Source: Butyricicoccus pullicaecorum (GTDB lineage: Bacteria; Bacillota; Clostridia; Oscillospirales; Butyricicoccaceae). From it: 64,000 bases of DNA. Numbering within the stretch: position 1 is the first letter of the stretch; each line of letters starts with the position of its first letter. Shown here one piece after another: positions 47,188-55,837 of the stretch. The notes under the pieces are model-generated. The model saw nothing but the letters and a program-made list of their open reading frames with translations, searched no databases and was not told the origin of the DNA. The stretch lies in NCBI GenBank assembly GCA_018365995.1, contig JAGZIY010000011.1, forward strand, positions 1 to 64,000, read 5' to 3'. The position numbers and the translations under genes were made by a program.

Positions 47188-47282
47188 AGTATAATCCTCT
47201 GCCTTTCTTCTTTTCATGATTGGTAAAATGAGAACCCATCAAACAGATGATGGGCTCTCGCTCTGGATGCAGGGGAGTAAGA

Positions 47283-48221
47283 TTACTGACTGATGGTCTG
47301 CCTTAGTGCATCAATGGAAGTGTGTACTCCGGCATCAACAGTCATTGTCAAATCCTCCATCTCAAGAGAAACATCACCGTTATAGCCCATCATATGAACG
47401 ACTGAGAAAAACTCCTTCCACCACTGGAGATCCTTGCCGCAACCAACAGCGACATAATTCCAGACACGATCGGCGGATTCGGTCACTGGACGAGGTTCCA
47501 GCAGACCGTCTGCATCAGCCAGACCGCGCTCGATACGGGCATCTTTTCCGTGCACATGATAGATGCACCCTTTCAGCGCACGGGCAGCAGCAATCGGGTC
47601 TGCGCCCAGCACCATCATGTGAGAGGGATCTAGATTGATACCAATCATGGGATCCACAGCGTTACGCAGCTTCAAAAGCGTGCTTGCGCTCCAAACCATA
47701 GTGCCCGGGAACTCCTCAATGGCAATCTGCTCTAGGCCGCAATTTTTGCAGTGTGCAACGAATTCCTTCCAGAACTGAATCGTTACTTCCCACTGATAAT
47801 TATAGGCAGGTTCCATAAAATCCGGCCAAGATACAGTCGAGGTAATCCAGTTTGGTGTAGTATCATCAGGAGAGCCGGCAGGGAGACCAGCCATTGCAAC
47901 AATTTTCTTGACCCCAAGCTTTCCAGCCAGTGCAGCGCAGTTGTACATACTCTGCTTATACTGCATACCAGTTTCAGAAGGCCAAAGTGGGTTGCATGAT
48001 GTATTGAGTGCCGAGATTCTCATACCACGTTTGTTCAGTTCTTCCTGAAATGCGGCAAGTTTCTTTTCATCTTTCAATAGCTCAGCGGTATTCACGTGCT
48101 TACACGCACCCCAGCCCCCCGCAGTCATCTCCACTGCGCTGATGCCAAGACTTTTTACTTTATCCAGCATATCCGTATAGGACAGATCAGCAAAAACATC
48201 GGTACAGATTGCAAGTTCCAT
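47283..48221 (-). CDS. sugar phosphate isomerase/epimerase (TIM barrel, AP endonuclease 2 family)
   Basis: 312 residues, xylose-isomerase-like TIM barrel. Metal ligands are likely in IAIEEFPGT, GINLDPSHMM, HVHGKDAR and VSLEMEDL. AAAGGAG precedes the ATG. Pairs with a second TIM-barrel gene and an oxidoreductase in the same operon, as in pathways for inositol or keto-sugars. The reaction cannot be fixed from sequence. Confidence 0.85.
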   Translation of the reverse strand: MELAICTDVFADLSYTDMLDKVKSLGISAVEMTAGGWGACKHVNTAELLKDEKKLAAFQEELNKRGMRISALNTSCNPLWPSETGMQYKQSMYNCAALAGKLGVKKIVAMAGLPAGSPDDTTPNWITSTVSWPDFMEPAYNYQWEVTIQFWKEFVAHCKNCGLEQIAIEEFPGTMVWSASTLLKLRNAVDPMIGINLDPSHMMVLGADPIAAARALKGCIYHVHGKDARIERGLADADGLLEPRPVTESADRVWNYVAVGCGKDLQWWKEFFSVVHMMGYNGDVSLEMEDLTMTVDAGVHTSIDALRQTISQ

Positions 48222-48247
48222 TATGAATCTCCTTTCATTATATCGTC

Positions 48248-49162
48248 TTATAGCAGTTCCTTTTGAATACGTTCAAGGGCTTCGGGTGCCTGCTTATCCA
48301 TCTTTTCTGGGAATCCGAAGTAAGACACACAAATGATATTGTCGCCGCCCACTTTAGGTGCGTTGGGCGAAAGCTGCTTGTTTGCAAAGTTCATCTCACG
48401 CAAAGTCTCAAAGATGCCATTAAAATCGACTTCGCCTTCACCCATTGCAGTGTGCTGGTGAATGGTGACGTCAGCGCGGCCGCGGCTGTTGAGCCAAGGT
48501 GGATTTAAGATATAACGGCAGTCTTTGGTCTGATTCCATGTATCTGCCAGCAACACATGCGTCAACTCATCACCTGCATACTTGAGCATGTGACGCACAT
48601 CGCCCTTACCCTGATCGTAGAAGAAGCCGTGCGATGCCGAATAGACATAGCTGAGATTCTTAGAACGGAAGGACTTGACGATATCACATGCCTCGTCATT
48701 GAGTTCACAGAAATCGTATGGGTGGCTCTGCAGTTCAATACGGATGCCCTCACGCTCGATAATGGGCAGAAGTTCTTCCATAGACTTGTAGAACATGCCG
48801 TTGCAGATCTCCTGCTGGTTTGGATCACCGGAGAACTCAGTGTTGATGACTGGCACACCCATGTTGACCGCAATCTCAATCATACGTTTCCAATTTGCGA
48901 CTGCATGCTGACGCTGTTCCTCGGTCGGACCAGACCAGCGATAAACAACGATAAACGAAGAGATTTCCACGCCAGTTTCCCTGAGTGCCTGACGGTATTC
49001 CTGCTCACACTCCTTGGAGAACAGAGGGTGCTTATAGAAGGGATTGATGCGCGGGTGAGGGGACTGCTCAATATATTTATATCCCCAGTCCGCAACTTTG
49101 TGCACATACTCACGAATAGGCATCTGCTTAGCGAGTACATCAACATCAAAAGCGATTTTCAT
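48248..49162 (-). CDS. sugar phosphate isomerase/epimerase-like TIM barrel protein
   Basis: 304 residues, second TIM barrel protein of the xylose-isomerase-like group. Visible ligand candidates: VINTEFSGD, RIELQSHPYD, LADTWNQ and GEGEVDFNGIF. It is not closely similar to its neighbour (47283-48221), so the two probably catalyse different steps. Ribosome site GGGAGG upstream; 18 bases from the oxidoreductase gene. Confidence 0.83.
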   Translation of the reverse strand: MKIAFDVDVLAKQMPIREYVHKVADWGYKYIEQSPHPRINPFYKHPLFSKECEQEYRQALRETGVEISSFIVVYRWSGPTEEQRQHAVANWKRMIEIAVNMGVPVINTEFSGDPNQQEICNGMFYKSMEELLPIIEREGIRIELQSHPYDFCELNDEACDIVKSFRSKNLSYVYSASHGFFYDQGKGDVRHMLKYAGDELTHVLLADTWNQTKDCRYILNPPWLNSRGRADVTIHQHTAMGEGEVDFNGIFETLREMNFANKQLSPNAPKVGGDNIICVSYFGFPEKMDKQAPEALERIQKELL

Positions 49163-49180
49163 ATAAGATAACCTCCCAAA

Positions 49181-50188
49181 TCAATTCTTATAGAAGTCCG
49201 GCATCGGATCATACACAACTGGAATGATAGTCTGGGTTTCACGCGCCTTAGACGCGGCCGCCGCTGCTACCTGACAAGCATATCCATCCCAAGCAGTTGG
49301 TCCATCTACCCTGCCTTCTTTAGAAGCATTGATCCACGCTTGGATCTCATCATTATAAGCGTCTGCAAAACGCTGGAAGCAGTCAGTATACATAGCCTGA
49401 CCGGTCGTTGCATTGGCATTGACCAAAATGTAGTTCGGTTTCGGCATATTCAGCACTGCGCCGTCACATACGATTTCGCACTTAATATCATAATCGTTAT
49501 GATTGTTGACAAAAGATTCAACATCGATACGCACGCCTGACTTTGTGGTCAGGATCATAATCTGCGGGTCGTGAAGATCCTTGGGACCGTTGTTGGTGGA
49601 CTTGCCATATCGAACCTCAGCGGTCGCATAGTCCTCACCCAACAACCAGCGCAGCACATCAATCTCATGCACCATAGAATTTTCAACCGCCATTGCATTA
49701 TCCCAATCATCTGGGACAGCAGGATTACGATGTGCACAGTGCAGCAGCAGTGCTTCTCCATACTTTCCGCTATCCAGTGCTTCCTTAAGCTGTTTATATC
49801 CTGCATCATAACGGCGCATAAAACCGACCTGCACCAATTTCTTGCCAGCCTTCATTTCCGCTTCCACGATACGTTTGCAGGCATCAGCCTTAGGGGCAAG
49901 CGGTTTTTCGCAGAACACATACTTGCCAGCTGCAATGGCAGCAAGAACGTATTCCTCATGATAAGGGTCTGCTGTGGTACACATAATTGCATCAATTTCT
50001 GGATCACCGATCATTTGCAAGGCGTCTTCATATCCTTTGATGCCATACTTCTCTGCAACTGACATTCCAAAGGCACTCGCCGGATCGGCACAGGCGACTA
50101 CCTTTCCGCCTTGTAATTTGTTATTGATACGCTCGATGTGGGTGCGGCCAATGCCGCCGGTGCCTATCAGTCCAATTCTTAAATCCAT
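49181..50188 (-). CDS. Gfo/Idh/MocA family oxidoreductase
   Basis: 335 residues. NAD-binding RIGLIGTGGIGRTHIERI; EKP motif CEKPLAPKADACK; VGFMRRYDAGYKQLK; catalytic region MVHEIDVLRWLLGED. Resembles inositol dehydrogenases and the iolG-like protein at 27988-29004, with roughly the same motif order. Start at 50188 (AAAGGA upstream) preferred over the ATG at 50197. First gene of the operon after the operator region. Confidence 0.87.
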   Translation of the reverse strand: MDLRIGLIGTGGIGRTHIERINNKLQGGKVVACADPASAFGMSVAEKYGIKGYEDALQMIGDPEIDAIMCTTADPYHEEYVLAAIAAGKYVFCEKPLAPKADACKRIVEAEMKAGKKLVQVGFMRRYDAGYKQLKEALDSGKYGEALLLHCAHRNPAVPDDWDNAMAVENSMVHEIDVLRWLLGEDYATAEVRYGKSTNNGPKDLHDPQIMILTTKSGVRIDVESFVNNHNDYDIKCEIVCDGAVLNMPKPNYILVNANATTGQAMYTDCFQRFADAYNDEIQAWINASKEGRVDGPTAWDGYACQVAAAAASKARETQTIIPVVYDPMPDFYKN

Positions 50189-50233
50189 TCTGATCAAATC
50201 CTTTCACGTTTGTATTATTGTGTTACCCCACCT

Positions 50234-50270
50234 AGAGACCGGTCTCTTGCAAATGTATAAGAGATCTCTT
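50234..50270 (-). promoter_or_regulatory. operator and promoter of the sugar operon
   Basis: Perfect 14-base palindrome AGAGACC-GGTCTCT (50234-50247), next to a second palindrome AAGAGATCTCTT (50259-50270). On the minus strand TATACA (about 50253-50258) follows a TTTTGC box by 16 bases, so the palindromes lie within and just downstream of the promoter. The even symmetry with central CG fits LacI-family operators. Confidence 0.7.
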
Positions 50271-50341
50271 AACCAGCAAAATAACATCAAAAAAATGTAA
50301 ATTATATATTTTTCCTTGATTTGATAGGATAATTATATTAC

Positions 50342-50353
50342 GAGACCGGTCTC
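50342..50353. promoter_or_regulatory. second operator copy
   Basis: Perfect 12-base palindrome GAGACC-GGTCTC, 108 bases from the first copy. Distances of this order allow repression by DNA looping. Confidence 0.65.
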
Positions 50354-50408
50354 TTTTTCAATATCGATAAGTAACAAAATAATAAAAAGTTTTTAGGCAC
50401 TTTAAACA

Positions 50409-50450
50409 ATAATACGCCACAGAGAGACCGGACTCTCTGTGGCGTATTTA
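50409..50450 (-). terminator. terminator after the LacI gene, holding an operator-like loop
   Basis: AATACGCCACAGAGAG pairs with CTCTCTGTGGCGTATT; the apex AGAGACCGGACTCTCT is a degenerate copy of the operator. It lies 10 bases beyond the stop of the LacI gene. Confidence 0.75.
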
Positions 50451-50458
50451 GAATAAAA

Positions 50459-51472
50459 TTAAATATTTTCCGGCAAAAGAATTTCATTCTGCAAATAAAC
50501 TTCATCGGCCTGCGGCATTTTATCATAAATCAGATACTCAAATAAAATACGCATCGCGCTCTGCCCCTGACCGGTCAGATCTCCGCTGATGGTACATGCA
50601 ACTTCCCCTGATTGAACGAGCTTTACAATGATAGGATAGCGTTCAAAACATACTATCATCACTTGTCCAACCTTACCGCAATCGCGAACGGCCTTACAAA
50701 TATCTGCCACACAGCCACAAGCAATGAACAGACCATCTGGCGCACATGCCTGCTCCATCACTTCACAGGTCAAATGATATGCTCGGTATGGATCCTCTAG
50801 GGTATCTCCCACATATGAAATACTGATTTCAGGAAAATGTTGTGACAAATATTCAGTAAACCCTTTTTCACGTTGTTTTACTGCATGCAATGTGCTGGTA
50901 AGCACGCCGATACTGCCTGATTGTCCGAGCAGCAGTCCCATCAGCCTTCCGGCAACTCGGCCAGCTTGAAGTTCATTCCGACCTACAAAGCATATCCGTT
51001 GTCCATCTTCTATGTCGGAATTGAGCATGACAACAGGAATATGATGCTCTGCAAGATTGTTAATGGCATCTTGTACCGCTTCATCTTCCAACGGGCTGAC
51101 AATCACACCCGAGACTCCATTTTTCTGTAACTCATACAAGCAATCCGCCTGCGCCTTGGCATTTGAGTATGGAATCTGATGGTACACAATATCAATATTG
51201 AAGCTGGTGCAGTCTGGACGCAGCAGTTCAATACCTTTTTTTATTTCACCCAATGCATCAACCTGCGGAAGAACCACCGCGACAGTTAATTTTTTCTTTT
51301 GGTAATTCAACGCTTTCGCCAGTGGATTGGATTCATAACCTTGCTCTTCTAAAAGCTGCTTGATTCGCTGCCTTGTTTGCGTACTTACCCCCGGTCGGTT
51401 GTGAATCACCTTATCTACGGTCGATTTATGTACGCCTGCCATTTCTGCAATCTGTTTCAAGGTAACAGACAT
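50459..51472 (-). CDS. LacI-family regulator of the sugar operon
   Basis: 337 residues. HTH and hinge TLKQIAEMAGVHKSTVDKVIHNRPGVS and RIKQLLEEQGYESNPLAKAL (split for length); effector domain with VGRNELQAGRVAGRLMG. AGAGGTG precedes the ATG at 51472. It lies directly upstream of the operon 45781-50188, with three copies of its probable operator in between. Related to the LacI protein at 29310-30329. Confidence 0.9.
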   Translation of the reverse strand: MSVTLKQIAEMAGVHKSTVDKVIHNRPGVSTQTRQRIKQLLEEQGYESNPLAKALNYQKKKLTVAVVLPQVDALGEIKKGIELLRPDCTSFNIDIVYHQIPYSNAKAQADCLYELQKNGVSGVIVSPLEDEAVQDAINNLAEHHIPVVMLNSDIEDGQRICFVGRNELQAGRVAGRLMGLLLGQSGSIGVLTSTLHAVKQREKGFTEYLSQHFPEISISYVGDTLEDPYRAYHLTCEVMEQACAPDGLFIACGCVADICKAVRDCGKVGQVMIVCFERYPIIVKLVQSGEVACTISGDLTGQGQSAMRILFEYLIYDKMPQADEVYLQNEILLPENI

Positions 51473-51630
51473 AATATCACCTCTGCCTAATGAATTCTTC
51501 GTATGATATCAATAATACGGCAAGGATTATACAAATTCAAGTATTTTATACATATAGCTATCGATACAAAATTCATCGCTGGACATTACGGCAAAGAAAT
51601 TAGCATATTCGAAAATTTTATGAAAGCACA

Positions 51631-51670
51631 AAAAGAGATTCCAGTGTCTTTCGGCATTGGAATCTCTTTC
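51631..51670 (-). terminator. terminator after the AlkD-like gene
   Basis: AAAGAGATTCC (51632-51642) pairs with GGAATCTCTTT (51659-51669). The remaining 51473-51700 shows no gene. Confidence 0.75.
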
Positions 51671-51700
51671 CCCTGTCAATCTCCATTGTGTGCAGTATCA

Positions 51701-52414
51701 TCATACACTTGAATGCTGAGCGCCGCGATGAGTTTTGCGCTTCCGTGCACGCACAACCTGCCGCAATGCTTCTGGCAGACGACGCGATTCCAGCATTTTT
51801 TGCAGCGCCTTGTTATATGTCCAATCCTCCAGCTCGGCGGTCTCTAAAAAGCAAAGTGTCTGTTCCGGAAATTGAATGCCGCATACAGAGAGCGCCCATG
51901 CAATCCCCATGCGTGCATGATACCCCGTCGCCGGAATTTTGGCAAGCGCAGACAGCGTGCGTGATAAATCCTCTGCTGTAATAAAATTTTGCAGCAGCAT
52001 CACCGCACCGAACCGCGCCGCAAATTCTGCCTTGCTCTGTAAATAGGGCTGTAAAAACGTCCAAAGTGCATCTCGTTCTGCGATGTGCAGCGCGGCGCAG
52101 AAAGCATCACATACCGCCCAGTTTTGTATTTCCGGTACAAAATCCTGTATCCGTGTCAGGCGTTCAGTAAGCGGCATTTTCGCCCGCGCAATGACAAGTG
52201 CACGCAGCATGATCTCCTCATACCAGCTTTCTGTCCATGCACTTTCGAGCCATGTACGCCAGTCCTCCCGTACAATTTCGTCTGCAATGACATGAAGCAC
52301 AGGCATACGAACCCCAATCACCACCCCTGCATTTGGAATCAGACGATATTGAAACGCCTGATAATCAGTATCCTGCTTTTTTTGCAGCAAGGCTCTCAGC
52401 TGTTCTCTCTCCAT
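51701..52414 (-). CDS. DNA alkylation repair protein (AlkD-like)
   Basis: 237 residues, all-helical HEAT-like repeats. RLIPNAGVVIGVRMPVLHVIADEI resembles the start of AlkD glycosylases, and ESWYEEIMLRALVI matches the S/Y-E-E segment. NWAVCDAFCAAL stands where AlkD has its catalytic NWD..D region; the Trp and final Asp are kept. Start at 52414, 4 bases past the nagZ-like stop, with GGAGGGGG upstream. A longer upstream frame belongs to the nagZ region. Activity on alkylated bases is inferred. Confidence 0.78.
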   Translation of the reverse strand: MEREQLRALLQKKQDTDYQAFQYRLIPNAGVVIGVRMPVLHVIADEIVREDWRTWLESAWTESWYEEIMLRALVIARAKMPLTERLTRIQDFVPEIQNWAVCDAFCAALHIAERDALWTFLQPYLQSKAEFAARFGAVMLLQNFITAEDLSRTLSALAKIPATGYHARMGIAWALSVCGIQFPEQTLCFLETAELEDWTYNKALQKMLESRRLPEALRQVVRARKRKTHRGAQHSSV

Positions 52415-52418
52415 ATAT

Positions 52419-53618
52419 TTATGCCCCCTCCGCTTGCAGCAGTCCCAAATCAGATTTCCATTGCAGCACTCGGCGAAGCGCATGATAAAGTGTATTTTCC
52501 GAAATCTGTCCTTGATTGACCGCGTCAAGGACTGCCTGATATTGCACCGCAAAATTTGAGGACAGCAGCAAATCATTGCCCGCCTGCACTGCCTGCACAG
52601 CTGCCTCCCCTTCAGGCAGAGCGACTGCGTCCATGGCAAGGTCGTCTGTCACAATCACGCCCTGAAACCCAAGTTCCTCACGCAAAATCTGATGGATATT
52701 CGAACTTAAAGACGCGGGGTGTGCGGCATCAAAAACCTGCACGATTGTATGACTCACAAGCACGGCATCTGCCCCCTGCCGGATTCCCGCCCGAAACGGC
52801 AAAAAATCCTCTTCATGAAAGCGCTCTGCCGGACGTGTGTCCGTGACTGCCCCTGTATGGGTATCTCCATTTGAACCATAGCCGGGAAAGTGCTTGAGCA
52901 CTGTTCCCATACCATCATTTTTCATAGTGCGCACGACAACACCAACATAGTCAGCAGTTTCCTGTGCTCCCTTCCCAATGGTACGCGGATAGATAAAATC
53001 CTTTGCATTTGTAGAGACATCTGCAACCGGTGCCAAATTGACATTGATCCCCAGCTTGTTCAAAAACCGATCTTTCTCTGCCGTATCGGCTTCTACCTCA
53101 TTGAGACCGCCCCTCTCATAGACCCTCTGCGGCGATTCAAACGGCCACCGTCTGAGCGCGCGGTTCGCGCTGGCACGCACGACCGTACCGCCCTCCTCAT
53201 CGGTTCCAATCAGAAGTGGAATCTTTGCCGCATCCTGATAAGACTGAATGGTATGTACAACATCTTCCTGACTCTTGTTTTCAAAATCGCGTCCAAACAG
53301 CACATAACCCGCCGGCTGATACTTTTGCACCAACTCTACCGCCCCCTCATCGGGACAGCGCACCCAAAACAGCTGAGCAACCTGTTCTTCGCGTGTCATA
53401 GATGCTATCAGCGTGTCCATCGGATGTGCGCCGAGTGCAGCTTCTTCCTCTTTTGGCTCTGTTTTTTCCACAGTATCCTTTTGCGTAGTCTTTGGTGCAT
53501 CGTCCATGATGCTGGTTCCCGGAAGTGCCGGACCTCCAGCCGGAAATATAAAAACAAATGCGGCAACACTCACAACCGCCAGCAAAACTGCACACAAAAT
53601 TGCAGTATTTCGCCTCAT
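52419..53618 (-). CDS. nagZ: glycoside hydrolase family 3, beta-N-acetylhexosaminidase-like
   Basis: 399 residues with an N-terminal signal anchor (AILCAVLLAVVSVAAFVFIF) and a Lys/Glu-rich linker, so extracytoplasmic. The GH3 core has PLLIGTDEEGGTVVR, NVNLAPVADVST, KHFPGYGSNGDTHTG (acid/base Asp252-His254 dyad of NagZ-type enzymes) and VIVTDDLAMDAV (nucleophile Asp). Probably trims peptidoglycan N-acetylglucosamine. GAAAGGAGAG precedes the ATG. Transcribed with the AlkD-like gene. Confidence 0.9.
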   Translation of the reverse strand: MRRNTAILCAVLLAVVSVAAFVFIFPAGGPALPGTSIMDDAPKTTQKDTVEKTEPKEEEAALGAHPMDTLIASMTREEQVAQLFWVRCPDEGAVELVQKYQPAGYVLFGRDFENKSQEDVVHTIQSYQDAAKIPLLIGTDEEGGTVVRASANRALRRWPFESPQRVYERGGLNEVEADTAEKDRFLNKLGINVNLAPVADVSTNAKDFIYPRTIGKGAQETADYVGVVVRTMKNDGMGTVLKHFPGYGSNGDTHTGAVTDTRPAERFHEEDFLPFRAGIRQGADAVLVSHTIVQVFDAAHPASLSSNIHQILREELGFQGVIVTDDLAMDAVALPEGEAAVQAVQAGNDLLLSSNFAVQYQAVLDAVNQGQISENTLYHALRRVLQWKSDLGLLQAEGA

Positions 53619-53663
53619 CTATCCCCTCTCCTTTCGTACTTTGGCATGCTTGCCAGCTTTTTT

Positions 53664-53982
53664 ATTATACCACAGCGGCAGCAAACAAAAAAATCTCCCT
53701 CACCGCATTGTGCGCCGCTGATGGTATAATCATGAAATATCCAGTATAATAGTCACTTTTGTGACTATTATACCACAGCGGCAGCAAACAAAAAATCTCC
53801 CTCACCACATTGTGCGCCGCTGGTGGTATCATCGTGAAATATCTCGTATAATAATCACTTTTGTGACTATTATACCACAGCAGCAGGAAGTTGAAAATCT
53901 TTCTTGCCGCATCATACACCGCTGATGATATAATTATAAAATATCTTGTATCATGGTCACTTTTGTGACTATGATACCACAG
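53664..53982. repeat. 3.1-copy tandem repeat of 102-103 bp with paired hairpins
   Basis: Units start at 53664, 53767 and 53869, plus a 12-base partial at 53971. Each unit begins ATTATACCACAG (last one ATGATACCACAG) and contains two inverted repeats: TATACCACAGCGGC with GCCGCTGATGGTATA, and GTATAATAGTCAC with GTGACTATTATAC around TTTT, the second spanning unit junctions. In the third unit the stem changes from TATAAT/ATTATA to TATCAT/ATGATA, a compensatory pair. Each unit also carries TGGTATAAT (extended -10) on one or both strands. It fills the divergent nagZ-gluQ gap. A frame stays open across it only because 102 is a multiple of 3. Confidence 0.9.
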
Positions 53983-54124
53983 GGAAAAAGAGAGCCGCAC
54001 CTTTTTCTTTTCTAAAGATGCACAATCAGATATCCTATGATATAATAAAAATACTTGGCTTTGGGGCATCCCCTGTACTGTTGCCCCATACAGCTGCTCA
54101 TTTTCCCTGAAGGAGTTGAACCCA

Positions 54125-55060
54125 TTGATTGGACGATTTGCGCCCTCCCCAAGCGGGCGTATGCATCTTGGCAATGTACTGTGCGCCCTGCTCTCATGGC
54201 TGTCTGTCCGCAGTCAGCATGGCTCCTATATTTTACGCATCGAGGATCTCGATCCTGAGCGCTGTCCACGTTCTTATGCCGATATCATCGAAGATGATCT
54301 CTCTTGGCTGGGTCTGGATTGGGATGCCGGCGCATCGAAGGGCGGCTCAGACGGCTCTTATTATCAAAGTGAGCGCACTGCAATCTATCAGACCTATTTC
54401 GACGTACTGTCCTCTCAGGGACTACTATATCCCTGTTTTTGTTCGCGTGCCGCTTTGCATGCAGCCTCTGCTCCGCATCTCTCTGATGGACGGGTCATTT
54501 ACGCCGGCACCTGCCGCAGCCTCACGCCCGAGCAGGTTTCTGAAAAGCTTCAAACGCGTGGTGCTGCTGTGCGTATTCGTGTCCCAGATGAAATCATCAC
54601 CTTTACCGACAGACTGCAAGGTGTGTGTCAGCAATCTCTGACACAGGAATGTGGAGATTTTATCATTCAGCGTTCGGACGGCGTATTTGCCTATCAGCTT
54701 GCCGTTGTCGTCGATGACGGACGCGAAGGCATTACTGAAGTCGTACGCGGGCGGGACTTGTTAGACTCTACTGCCCGACAAATCTGGCTGCATCAGCTGC
54801 TTGGTTTTACACCGCCGCTGTTTATCCATATCCCTTTGCTCAATGATGCCAACGGCAGACGGCTTTCCAAGCGAGATGCCGATTTGGATCTCGGTGTTCT
54901 GCGTCAGCGCTTTACCCCTTCTGAACTGACCGGCGCACTTGCCTGTGCCGCTGGACTTATTCCAAAGCCCTTTCCTGTCCATCCCTCTGAGTTGATTTCC
55001 GAATTCTCATGGGATAAAATTCCTGCTCATGATTTATGCCTTCCCGATAGGTTTTTTTGA
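54125..55060 (+). CDS. gluQ: glutamyl-Q tRNA(Asp) synthetase
   Basis: 311 residues, a GluRS paralogue lacking the anticodon-binding domain; attaches Glu to queuosine-34 of tRNA(Asp). Motifs: IGRFAPSPSGRMHLGN, RIEDLDPERC, zinc site CFCSRAAL with GTCR, GRDLLDSTARQIWLHQLLG, and RLSKRD (the KMSKS-like motif). The start is the TTG at 54125 behind AAGGAG (spacing 9); the TTG at 54116 abuts the site. The tandem repeat lies upstream. Confidence 0.92.
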   Translation: MIGRFAPSPSGRMHLGNVLCALLSWLSVRSQHGSYILRIEDLDPERCPRSYADIIEDDLSWLGLDWDAGASKGGSDGSYYQSERTAIYQTYFDVLSSQGLLYPCFCSRAALHAASAPHLSDGRVIYAGTCRSLTPEQVSEKLQTRGAAVRIRVPDEIITFTDRLQGVCQQSLTQECGDFIIQRSDGVFAYQLAVVVDDGREGITEVVRGRDLLDSTARQIWLHQLLGFTPPLFIHIPLLNDANGRRLSKRDADLDLGVLRQRFTPSELTGALACAAGLIPKPFPVHPSELISEFSWDKIPAHDLCLPDRFF

Positions 55061-55210
55061 CAGAGGCGAGTGTTCGCGTTATAATAAAAAAAGATGATTT
55101 ATTTTCTATCCATACAGACACAAATACTTTTTTATGTGCCCTTTATCTTGATATGATTCTAAATTTTCTTCGGTTAAGTCCCAATGATTCAAAGTGAGGT
55201 GTTATCCTTC

Positions 55211-55669
55211 ATGATTGATCGCATCAATCTGGATATTTTGCGCTGTCTGCGCATCAACGCACGCTGTAAAGCGTCCGATATCAGCCAAAAAGTAAATCTG
55301 TCAGTTTCCGCTGTCATTGAGCGTATCCGACGTATGGAAGCTTCGGGCATCATCCGGCAATACACCGTTCTGATTGATCCCACGCAGGTCGGCAATGATT
55401 TAACCGCACTCATGGAAGTCAGTCTGGAGCATCCCAAATATTATGATGATCTGGTGGATATGATTCGTCAGCATCCCAATGTTGCAGAGTGTCATTATCT
55501 GACCGGAGAGTTTGACTTCCTGCTCAAAATCGTAACCGATTCCTCCAGCAGTCTGGAGCAGATTCACCGCAATATCAAGAGTATGCCGGGTGTTTCCTCG
55601 ACCAAGACCCACTTTGTCCTCAAAACAATCAAAGATGAGGTTGCAACACTGCCCGAGCATCTGGAGTAA
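55211..55669 (+). CDS. Lrp/AsnC-family transcriptional regulator
   Basis: 152 residues. HTH in residues 1-50 (DRINLDILRCLRINARCKAS, LSVSAVIERIRRMEASGII), followed by the RAM/AsnC ligand domain (ALMEVSLEHP, VAECHYLTGEFDFLLKI). The ATG at 55211 has GAGGTG upstream; an earlier ATG at 55184 has none. Monocistronic. Target genes unknown. Confidence 0.92.
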   Translation: MIDRINLDILRCLRINARCKASDISQKVNLSVSAVIERIRRMEASGIIRQYTVLIDPTQVGNDLTALMEVSLEHPKYYDDLVDMIRQHPNVAECHYLTGEFDFLLKIVTDSSSSLEQIHRNIKSMPGVSSTKTHFVLKTIKDEVATLPEHLE

Positions 55670-55679
55670 AATAAAGACA

Positions 55680-55731
55680 AAACCCGCTTAGATGATGCCC
55701 TTTCAGGGGTATCTAAGCGGGTTTTTTTTAT
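55680..55731 (+). terminator. terminator after the Lrp gene
   Basis: AAACCCGCTTAGAT pairs with ATCTAAGCGGGTTT around a 17-base loop, followed by T6. Confidence 0.9.
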
Positions 55732-55765
55732 GTTCTGCTTTTTTCCATGCTCTCCAAAATACGGC

Positions 55766-55817
55766 TTGACAATAGAGAGGAGCAGGTGTATTATTGTGAT
55801 ATCAAATTGATATCATA
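55766..55817 (+). promoter_or_regulatory. promoter of the SPFH gene with adjacent TGATATCA repeats
   Basis: TTGACA (55766-55771), 17 bases, TATTAT (55789-55794). Immediately downstream TGATATCA occurs twice (55797-55804 and about 55808-55815), each a perfect palindrome, a placement expected of repressor sites. Confidence 0.65.
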
Positions 55818-55837
55818 CTTTTTAAGGAGTGATTTCT

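Noticed and set aside
53665..54174. Minus-strand frame of 169 codons with 34-residue repeats across the tandem repeat
   Set aside because: It stays open because the repeat unit is 102 bases; it starts inside gluQ on the other strand and has no ribosome site.
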